A stretch of DNA of 64,000 bases from Zea mays (lineage: Eukaryota; Streptophyta; Magnoliopsida; Poales; Poaceae). Of this stretch, positions 42,735 through 52,078 are shown piece by piece. The first letter of the stretch is position 1; each line of letters starts with the position of its first letter. The position numbers were made by a program, and so were the translations under genes. The notes under the pieces are model-generated. The model searched no databases. It was given only the letters and a program-made list of their open reading frames with translations, and was not told the origin of the DNA. The stretch covers positions 39,354,095 through 39,418,094 of the forward strand of contig NC_050097.1 in NCBI RefSeq assembly GCF_902167145.1, read 5' to 3'.

Positions 42735-42934
42735 TCGTTCGACGCCGTTACCTAAAAAGGGGTTATGTCTGACGACTATACTAACAATCGTTGGAGATAA
42801 GGCGTATGTTCGACGGCTGTCAATATAGCCGTCGGACATAATAGTTATTTTCGACGTCCACTAGAATACCGACGGTTTTCTACAAGGCCGTCGGAAATTT
42901 CAGGGCCGTCGGACCTTTATCGTTTTCTATTGTG
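42735..42934. mobile_element. CACTA-like transposon end with subterminal repeats
   Basis: Repeated CGACGGC/GCCGTCGG units in both orientations (near 42812, 42827, 42873, 42889, 42904) lead to a terminal TCGTTTTCTATTGTG, whose reverse complement CACAATAGAAAACG resembles degenerate CACTA ends. Subterminal CCGTCGG repeats are typical of grass CACTA elements. The other end is not identified. Confidence 0.45.
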
Positions 42935-44122
42935 AAAAACTGAAAATGGCCATCAAGGGGATAAACGGGAGTGAAATGAAAATGAGCCAATTCATTTAAA
43001 AGATATGAATTAGAAAAACCAGAATAGAATCGTGATACAAGTATTAAAATATCTAATGTATCGGTAGAAATAGAATTAACGAATTATGGTTGATGGGATA
43101 TGGAATACATTTAACTAACCATTCCTGACCATGTGCCTCCAAGTTCCAGGTATATATGCGGCTGGTAGAACATATGATCGATAAAATAAACCACTAACTT
43201 TAAACTATGGAGAGAGTAGGAAGCGTATTGCCCGCCCTTGCTAGCTAGCGGCGATCGAGGACGGTCGTACGGAGGCACAGAGCAGACTGAAGAATTAATG
43301 GACGATATTAGGGTATGTACAGTGGGTGTCTTAAGTTGTGTTTTAGAGTGTGTCTAAGAGGGTGAATGTAAAAAATATCAAGACATGTATCTTGACGAAG
43401 ACACAGTGTTTTAGCTCTATATTCGAGACAGAAGACTATCTGATTGGTCACTTTAATTTATTGAATGCTCTGATTGGTACAATGAATATGGTAAGGCACA
43501 TGTTTTAGACATGACCACTGTATTATGTTGTGTTTTAGTTGTGTCTTATACTTGGAGTACCGTGCAGCTGTATATAGGTTGTACATGTCCTTAGAGAGCA
43601 GGCGTCGTCGCATCTATTGGCTGTGCCCCCCTCCCCCGCTGCCCTGATTATGCTGTTTAAGTGCACACTGGTATCAAGGTTTCTAATTGGAATTTATTAC
43701 CGATGTTAACATATCTACTATATAAAGCACATTCATCGTGCTCTAGCCCACATATTACATGCTCTAGCCCATATATTTTTTTGAAGTGAAGATACTGTAG
43801 GAAGGTTCTACAGTAATTTTATTAACTCAAAAAGAACCAAAAGTCAGAAGAAGAAAAGAAAAATTACAAAAAAAGGAAGAAAAAGCAGAGGAGGAAGAGT
43901 TACAGCCCTAAATAAAGTAATCAAATAGAAATTTACTCCTTAAAATTAGGTTTGACTTGATGACATAACAGGGAAATTTCGTTCCTGAACATAGTCTTGT
44001 ACTTATTAACTGAAAAAGAAATCTCGTTGAAAATCTAATTATTTCTACTCCTCAGATGCCTATGCCTCCAAAACTTAAATAATCTACAAATGGAGTTTGT
44101 TGTTTTGTTGCTGCCTCCAAAA
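42935..44122. other. Intergenic stretch with one Tourist-like MITE
   Basis: Apart from the MITE at 43311-43590 no gene is seen. A Lys/Glu-coding A-rich tract (43840-43920) follows a TCTACAGTAATTTTATTAAC motif near 43810 that recalls LINE 3' ends, resembling the one in NBR1 intron 1 near 29640; this is weak. Confidence 0.35.
43311..43590. mobile_element. Tourist-like (PIF/Harbinger) MITE
   Basis: 280 bp with ends GGGTATGTACA and TGTACATGTCC (inverted repeats) flanked by TTA on both sides (43308-43310 and 43591-43593), the target duplication of PIF/Harbinger elements. It has internal duplications of TTGTGTTTTAG and ATCTGATTGGT. Confidence 0.75.
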
Positions 44123-44287
44123 CTACTTGCTGCTGGTGAGCCACTCGAATACTCGATGCCGACCAGTATCTCGCACCGGCTGCTCGGCGCCTCCGACGTG
44201 GCACTCTGCACGTTGTACCTCAGATGGACCTGTGTGCGCACAGCTGCTGCTGCTAGTCACATCACCGCGTCCGCGTCCCACTCACCG

Positions 44288-44602
44288 GCCTGTTTGGTTC
44301 AGCTTTTTTCTGACCAACTTATCTGAGAATCTGGCTATAGGGAGAATCTAACTGTGTAGAGAATCTGTGTATCATTAGGATTACGTGTAGAGGAAAATAA
44401 AGATGTCCATAGGATTCAGAATCTAGAAAGTGACGGATTCCTACTATTGCAACGACTCAACCGATTATGTGTTTATGTTTGATTTTTAATGGTTTTTACC
44501 CAAACGAATTCTATAAAAATTGACTGAAAAGCTGAGCGTTTAGCAGTCCGTAGCAGCTTTTGATGACCAGAAGCTCCAAAAAGCTGAAACAAACAGAGGC
44601 CT
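44288..44602. mobile_element. MITE in an intron of the C2-GRAM gene
   Basis: About 315 bp with ends GGCCTGTTTGGTTCAGC and AGCTGAAACAAACAGAGGCC, inverted repeats typical of grass MITEs. It lies in the intron between the two last VASt exon pieces. The target duplication is not clear. Confidence 0.65.
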
Positions 44603-44884
44603 TGTAGGATGACGCGCGTACCGTCGTACGTACCCGGAAGCAGTCGCCGAAGGGGACGTTGACGACGTCGTGTACCCGCCGCCGCCGCGAACTTGAGAGC
44701 TGGGTGCTGACCACCTCGCCGCGGAAGATAGACACGTACCGGTTGAACTTGTAGCCGACATGCCGCTCCAGGACCCCCGGCCTCGTGACCTCCCACGGGG
44801 TCGCGGTCTCGCGGAGTAGTCGAGGCACCCGACCAGGCTCATCGTCCGCGTCTCTAGGGCTGCCCCGTCGAACACCCCCATGAG

Positions 44885-45605
44885 TATAGGTGTACATTTG
44901 TGCTGTGTCTAATAGACCGGTCCAAAGCACACAATTTTTGGCACGGCACAGATCTGGCACGGCCCAACCTAATTGTGGGCCTAGGCCGGCACGGCTCAAT
45001 ATGTGGGCCGTGCCTGGGCCTCAAGTCAAGCCCATGGGCCGGTCTAACACGGCCCATTTAACTAAGGTCCATCGAGACCCACTAAATATAGACTTAGTAT
45101 TTAACTAAGGCTCGTTAAAGCCTACATGACCAACACAATTTGGAGAATCTAGAGCTTCAATAGACCTTCAGAGAACCAATACCTAGATGGGATAATAAAT
45201 AGTGATGATGATCATTGTATATATATTCTGTATGGCTGTATAGTACATAGTTAAACACTGAACAGAGAACTGAATATTATTTCTAAGCTAGTTGTAATAT
45301 TTTTTTTCTTTCTGGCCAAAGGTTTTTAATATGCATCCACAAAACATCTTAGTTTTATTTTGGTCATATATATTATATACTTTTTTGTTTTTTTATTAAT
45401 GTTGTATGTATATGGACCGGTCTGGCACATTTAGACTATTTGGGCCGGCCTGGCACACATAACTAATTGTGGGCCGTGTCGTGGGCCGATAACAGGGCAC
45501 ACGTGCTGACAAGGCACGACCCATAATTAGATATATGCTTTTATGTGTCGTGCCTTTGTAGGCCTGTGCCGTGCCGGGCCAGGCCGGCCCACATGTACAG
45601 GTATA
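44885..45605. mobile_element. hAT-type non-autonomous element in a VASt exon
   Basis: 721 bp flanked by a perfect 8 bp duplication CCCATGAG (44877-44884 and 45606-45613). Ends TATAGGTGTACAT and ATGTACAGGTATA are inverted repeats with two mismatches. The interior has many GGGCCGTGCC/GGCACGGCCC units near both ends and an AT-rich centre without a transposase ORF. The flanks join into one exon frame (LLMGVFDGAALE). Confidence 0.85.
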
Positions 45606-48463
45606 CCCATGAGCAGATCAGCCTGCGCGCGAGCGCGACAACCCAATAATTAAGGTTCAGGGTTTTCGGAAGCATGCACGTATACATATTATATAGCTAG
45701 CCGCATGCTGAATTCGATTATGCTTTTTATTTTTGCTTTGTCGTTTATCTCACGTACATACACCAATCGGGTGTTCCAAAGTATACTCCTTCCGAGAGAG
45801 GTACATCTCCATTAATAATGCTCAACACCGCTTGAACATCGTCAATCAAGATCAAGTGAGCTCGCATCTTCTTCATGATGCTCTTCCCTCTGTTCAACGG
45901 CCGACGATTTCGATTTCCACAGACCAATTATTGTCCTATAATATATGTATATTATAGGTTCTTCATAGGCTAGCTAATATAATACTGATGGCTAGCTAAA
46001 AATTGAATTGAGAGATGACCACCTGCTAGCCTTGCTGAACGATGCAAAGGAGTGGAACTGAAACTTGAGCCTCCCTTCCTTGTCTTGGGACTTTGCACCA
46101 CTCTTCGCGTCGAGTCCCCGGCCACTCTTCAGAATGAACAGCAGAGACGGGGTGCCTACCGTTGTGAAAGATGGCTGTAGCACTTGGATCTCCTCCACGT
46201 CTTCCCATAGAAAGAAGAATTTCGTTTTGTGTCCAAACAGATTAGCGTAGAAGCCAACTATTCTGGCGGACACAAACAGCCTCCCCTGGCAGCAGCAGCA
46301 GCAGCAACCAATTTCAATTTACAAAGTGAGCATTAATTCATACACAATATAATTTATGGCTTGAAAACTAGTAACAAATAAACTACGTCTACGTGAAAAG
46401 AGCACATGGCAGTAGCTACAGTAAAAAACCCACCCAGCGATAATGCTTTGTACCTGCAAAGGCAGCTTTCTTCTCAAAGAGCATGCGTAATCCGCTATAA
46501 GGAATTCTTCCTGTGGCAGATTAAAGAGCTTCTGGAATGTAGAATTCCTGTGAGGCGACCGCACATGCAACTGGAAGGCACACATGGATGGTCAAGAAAG
46601 AGGGTTGATGAAGGGATCACAGAGTAGACACAAAGCTAGTTATATCACAAGTTACCTTTTTACCAACCTCCTTCTCCATCTTACTCATGTATTCTCTCAT
46701 TGTTGTCTCCGGTCCTTTCGTGTTCTCTAGAAATACTCTCAGATGTAACCGGCTCTTACATGTCTGCGCGAGTTTTCCTTGCAACGGCACCCATATGTCT
46801 GCCAGCTCTACTGATGTGTGTTTCAGGAAGTTAATTTCAGCGTGTCCAATGGAAATCGCCACACCGAATGGACCAACGAAATTGAAAACTTCAACGTCCA
46901 GCACGGCAGGTGCTTCTTCCATGGCGCCAAACTCCATTATCTCTGCAATGTTCTTTCAGTTTTTGTTAAATCAGACTAAGAGTCTGCAGCAACCTGCTAG
47001 CTAGCAGGTTAAATGAAATCTACATCTACTGACCGTTCCATTGAGGTTCCAGAGTCTGAAGCTGGACAGAACTTGTTCTTGTTATGCCATTACAGCTGAG
47101 CACAACATAAGGGTCAACCGATCCAGGTGGCAAGCTTGTGGCCTCTAGCAGGGCAACAGTTAACAGCCAACCGTCACCATTTGCTTTAACCCCATGATCA
47201 CTTCCTGTCATAAAAGGCATTGGCATCACAGAGTTATCGAAGCATGTGTGTAGTAGTATTACGAGGAATTGAAAACAAAACAAACAATTGAAGAGAAGAT
47301 CATACCTCTCTGTAACCTTGCCTCTACAAAATGGGTCACCATATTCAGTAAGCGCTGCAATTGGAGGACTAGTACGCCAGCTGTGATCAGCTCTCCGAAT
47401 GAGTCAGGTAGATCTAGACCACTGAACTCAAGGCCTGCTGGTCCTGACAGAAAGATGTGCACAAGAACATACAGTGCAAACAGCACCGTCGAAACGGCAG
47501 TGAAATTGCAAAAGTACCTGTAAGCGAGCCTGATATCTGACTGGCGGTGTTCTACCTGCAATGGCGCCAGCAACTGCTCTTTGCTCATCCCGACAGAACC
47601 GGCCACTTCAACAACATGCCTAGACAATACTTGAGCGAAACCCTGGAAATTTTCTCTCAGCCCGTCTCGAACACTCCCCTCGATCACGCTTCTCATCATG
47701 GTGCTCTGAAGGAAGTCTACGTTGTATGATACAGTCAGATGCGCGCCTTCTTCGCCGGTCCTGTGGACTATCTTGTAGAGCAGGACGACTGCGAAACAGT
47801 TCCCGAAGGGCACTTCGGGAGTACGGACACGAGCCGTGACCACAAAACTCTTGCCGTCTGCTCTAAGGTACGTCTGCTCCTCACTGGTCTTGACGGCTTT
47901 CATAAACTTATTAGATGCGCCTGTGGTGTATCGGCATGTCCTAGTTAAGCTAGGAGGATCCGCGCTCTTCCATGTCCACGGCTGCTCCTCGTAGTCCATG
48001 GTACCTTGAAGCTCGCGCACGTCTTTGAAGAACTGAGAGTCAGGTCTGAACAGAAGATGGTTCAGCTCTTTCGACCCCACAAGATAAGCGTGCTCAAATA
48101 TGATGCCGCCGTCGAGATCTTGTGGCAATTCTGGTGTGCTTCTTCTAGATTTCATGATCTCCATAGCTTCTTCGAAGAAGCTAGCAGCAGCATCTGGGAC
48201 CATACGTTCGGTGTCACTCGCACCGTTTGCTGTTGCCGTAGTGCTAGTCTCCGCTAGGTCATCAACTTCAGTAATTGAATTGCAATCTTCTTGTGTGAAA
48301 TGCTCAGAGTTATCTGTGTCATGGCTCCTGGGAGAATCAACCACCCCACCATTGTTACAACTTGAATGTTCCATGTCAAGTGATCTCTCCACTTCGGCAT
48401 CGGTGTGGACGACAGAGTTGACGTTGTTTTCTCCGTAGAGTGAAAAGCTGAGGAGAATTTTCC

Positions 48464-49558
48464 CTGTTTGAAAGCGATAAGAATAAGATCGTTACGGATA
48501 GACCATTCGTGTGAAGTAATGGAAAGTGCAATCATCATACAATCTATGACGCTGGAAAGTATGCCCAGTGTAACCATGAATAATAAGCAATCCTTTACTG
48601 AAGAAAGAAATACAATAGCATATACTGAACATCTGAAACCTGAAGACGTCTTGAATTGGATGAGACCTACAAAACTGGATCATATATACGGTTCAGGTAC
48701 ATACTAATCTTCTAATGGAACTAGGGTGCTGTTTATTTCATATTTGTAAATAACTGATAATATTAAATCATATTTGTTTAAGTCCAACCGTAACAGAAAG
48801 TGATACCGGCATATTCATATTCAAACTCATTGCCGTTGATTGAATTGCCTAAAGCGTACCATCACCCGTCACTAGCATTTCTATCCCAAGTAAAAAGTGG
48901 TCAATCCTAGATTTATGTGCATGCTTTGAACATATTAAATCTGAACCTTTCATCCAACATTTAACGACTGTCGACTAGACGGGCGGGGAGTTTTTCTATA
49001 AATATATAGAAAAGAGGTTTTTTTTTCCATAAAATAGGCCAATTTAACGTTGGACGAATAGTCCAGATTTTATTTGTACATTTGGCCAGGGGAGAGGCCG
49101 ACCAAGAGACACTAATTTAATTTAGTGACAATGAGCTCTAAATTTTAGACTATAAGATTTAAGAATTGGATCGGATTAGAATCGGACTATATTTCTATTT
49201 ATTTTTTAAACTAAATTTATATAGGGTCCTGTAATTTTGTGAAGAAGCATTTGGATCACGATCCATTGCCACCCCTAGCCACAACACTAGGATCAGCGTT
49301 CTATCAGATTAGAACCTGACGTTCCGTACTAAGCATCACGGTAACTAATAATTATCAGACGTATCACGTATGCGACCGACTTCGTAGTCCGTACTCCGCA
49401 ATCCGACTATCAGAGTACTTGCCAATGACAAACGGTTACTGAAGTTTAGACGCCTGAAAAGCGGCAAGCGGCAGGAACTGGCAAAGACGCATAAGCACAG
49501 CACGGCAGAAACGTCAAGCGTATGTATCATGCTCGCGAAAGCAAACTTGTGCACGCAC
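48464..49558 (-). other. First intron of the C2-GRAM gene
   Basis: Donor TGCG|GTGCGT at 49559/49558 and acceptor AACAG|GGAAAA at 48464/48463 join D-C-G with KILLSFSLYGENNV in phase 1. The intron is AT-rich and carries a grass repeat near 48725-48880. No other gene is seen. Confidence 0.65.
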
Positions 49559-50298
49559 CGCAATCCGCCGCGGCTTCGTCGCCACCGTCGACGCCGACAA
49601 CGCCCTTCCGCCGTCGCTGCAGCTGCAGCGTGAACCACGTCGGCGGCACGGACCGCCTCTCCCCCGGGGCACCAGCAGCAGCGGTGGCGGCCGGCACGGG
49701 CAGCCTGACCGTGCCCACCACCTCCCTCCCTCTCGCTCCCCGCCGCGCCACGGCGACCTCGAGCTCCTCGCCCCCAGCAGCTCCGTCCGACCCCACCGCG
49801 AACACGAACTCCTCGTTCCACGCCGCCGCCACTGCCGCGCCGCCCAGATCCGACGCCTCCACCGCCCGCGTCCGGAACCGCTGCTTCCCCACCGTCACCT
49901 TCGCGTAGAACAGCACGACGCCGCCGCGGCGCTGACGCGGCGCCGGTAGCCCGCGCGCCTCGAGCACGTACACGTAGAGCCGCATGGCGGTCGATCGCGG
50001 TAGCTAGCTATGAGGAGGGACCTTGGCTCGGAATTTAACTATTTAAGTAGTAGGGACCTTGGCGGGCGGGCTGGGAAGCGTGGTTGTAGACTTGTACTAG
50101 TAGTTTGGAGGTGGGGGCTGGGGCCCTGCCTGACGTGTGCCGATGGCGCGGGCACGCGGCGGAATGAGCAGCGCGACACGCGGCGCTGGGACGATGAGGC
50201 GGCGCGGTTTCCGGTTTGGGCTCGGCGTTAACGTCTTGAGTCTTGACTGACTGACTGAGAAAGTGGGGGAAAGAAAGCTGAAAGCTCCGAAGCTCTTT

Positions 50299-50479
50299 GG
50301 AAGTGTTTGGTTTTTTGAATAATTTTTATTTTCTCTATTCTATTCATTTTAGTCCTTAAATTATTAAATATAAAAATTAAAACTATATTTTAGTTTCTAT
50401 ATTTAACATTTTAAAGATTAAAATAAAATAAAATAAAATAACTAAAAATTAGTTCCTAGACTAAACCCAACACCCCCAC
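50299..50479. mobile_element. MITE with GTGTTTGGTTT ends
   Basis: About 180 bp; the left end GGAAGTGTTTGGTTTTTTG and the right end CTAGACTAAACCCAACACCCCC are inverted repeats. The interior is AT-rich with an AAAAT microsatellite (50413-50440). Confidence 0.6.
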
Positions 50480-51189
50480 AGTTGTCACGGCGAGCCGCGA
50501 GCGATGCGAAGGCGTTGCGTTCGCGGCGCGGCTTTGAATTCTTCGGGCCTTCCAGATGTCAGATGACCGTCCGTGCCTGCTCGTCGTGGTGTCACTCGTG
50601 TAGCACATGCGCCGGTCTCGTCTCTCCAGAAGTAGAAGCGGATAAAGGCAAGACAAAACCACCATGAACGCATGGCTTGCCAACAGCAATTTTTCTAAGG
50701 CTTCTTCGAGGAGCGCCAAGCAGCGGTTTGCCCATCTTCACCGGCGCTCTAAAACAAACATTACTCGATCGTAGCTACATGGCAATAATTTCAAAGCATT
50801 TACTTTGTATGCGGAGTCAAAATATTTACAATGGACGTGTTTGCCGCCATGACCCAGTAGCCTGGCTGCACTCCCAGGCTGCAGTTTCTGTGTTTGCGTC
50901 GTCTGGATTGTTCGGGAGCCAGACTATGCACGTGCAAATTGAGTCTCTCAGCCTGGCTCCACAGAAACGAGCTCAAGGTCCGTTTCCTGGGAGCCTGGCT
51001 GCTCGTGGCGCAAAGATTCCGCGTTTAGGTAGTTTTGGTCTTCTAGCCTGGCTGCATATTGGGTGACAAACATCAGCTCATCTGAGTCAGACTCATATGG
51101 TACAAGTGCGCAAACAAAGTGAGTTGCAGTAGCCGGGAGTGGCTAGCCTCAGCCTGGACCAGTTGAACGGGCCGAGCTGGCCAAGGACA

Positions 51190-51335
51190 GGGTCACAAAC
51201 ACGCCCAATAAGACCGCGCTCAGCAGAGCTGTAAACTGCGCTGTTTATATAATATAAAATCTGGGTCACAAACACGCCCAATAAGACCGCGCTCAGCAGA
51301 GCTGTAAACTGCGCTGTTTATATAATATAAAATCT
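51190..51335. repeat. Perfect 73 bp tandem duplication
   Basis: GGTCACAAACACGCCCAATA and the following bases to AATATAAAATCTG occur twice in direct succession (51190-51262, 51263-51335) without visible difference, so the duplication is recent. Confidence 0.85.
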
Positions 51336-51797
51336 GCTAGAGATAGGCTAAGTACTCCTCTAATAATATCTTCATTGGACATAGGGTATTGAGAGACATC
51401 CTCTCAAGTCCCAAGACGATAGACAAACATTGCCAAATGGAAAGAGTATAGTCCAATAAACTCAAATGACGGCAAATGCTTGTAAATCAGAATTTCTTAA
51501 TAAGATCCAGATCCTTCCCCATAAATGCAATCCATAATCAGAAACAGATCTTTACATTCATAAGCTGGACTACATGTTAGATTACTTCCGGCACTGAGGA
51601 CGATAATGTACACTACAGGCAATCTAATCTAGTAATCTACAGTAATCAAGATCAGTGTGCTGAGCCCAAAATGCATCTCTCCTTAGACTGAACTGCGTCA
51701 GCCACAGCAGAGCATCTAGCTGAAGCAGTGAAGCCAACACCCCAGGAATATGCAGACTGCAGTAGGTAGTCTCATAGGTAGCAGTAGCACAGCCAGC

Positions 51798-51872
51798 AGA
51801 AGAGATTTTTCTCGAAAGACCAACCCGCGCAGAAGAGATTTTTCTCGAAAGACCAACCCGCGCAGAAGAGAT
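51798..51872. repeat. 33 bp tandem repeat, two and a fraction copies
   Basis: The unit AGAAGAGATTTTTCTCGAAA plus GACCAACCCGCGC is present at 51798-51830 and 51831-51863 and starts a third time (AGAAGAGAT). It lies about 200 bases downstream of the FRS stop codon, probably in its 3' flank. Confidence 0.85.
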
Positions 51873-52078
51873 AAATCGATAGCTCACTCTCATGTCGAGG
51901 CCTGATGCGTAGTGTGAGATCAAACTCATTTTCTACTTCGCCGATCTGATCTTGTTTTAGATCTGGAAAACATCTAAGTGTAAAAACAACAAATTTCAGG
52001 AAACATTAATCTTAACGAAATACAATTGGAGCAATATGCAAAACGCAGCTTACTCATCATTTCATCAGCATCAGAAGA

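Larger units (their letters stand above)
44123..49985 (-). pseudogene. C2-GRAM-VASt domain protein gene with damaged 3' end
   Basis: Homologous in layout to plant C2 and GRAM domain proteins such as At1g03370, membrane-contact or lipid-binding candidates. Inferred exons: 49985-49559 (C2 domain, MRLYVYVLEARGLPAP), 48463-47306 (first VASt domain FEHAYLVGSKELNHLLF to NVDFLQSTMMRSVIEG, then a hydrophobic segment TAVSTVLFALYVLVHIFL), 47204-47034 and 46942-46656 (second C2, GWLLTVALLEATSLPPG to HAEINFLKH), 46570-46454, and 46285-46023 (GRAM, VSARIVGFYANLFGHKTKFFF). Splice phases agree throughout these six. Further pieces: a possible exon near 45927-45745, the second VASt domain 45622-44634 interrupted by a hAT insertion, and 44229-44123. 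The last two contain 8-base near-duplications that shift the frame. The first six exons look intact, so a truncated protein may still be made. Confidence 0.8.
49986..52078. other. Spacer between the C2-GRAM gene start and the FRS gene end
   Basis: The first 250 bases are the presumed promoter of the C2-GRAM gene. The rest holds a MITE (50299-50479), a perfect 73 bp tandem duplication, a 33 bp tandem repeat and the presumed 3' untranslated region of the FRS gene. No convincing coding region is seen. Confidence 0.45.

Noticed and set aside
44090..44351. Plus-strand frames near the end of the C2-GRAM gene
   Set aside because: They lie opposite the last VASt exon piece, whose minus-strand reading VHLRYNVQSATSE fits the domain; the plus frames are shadows.
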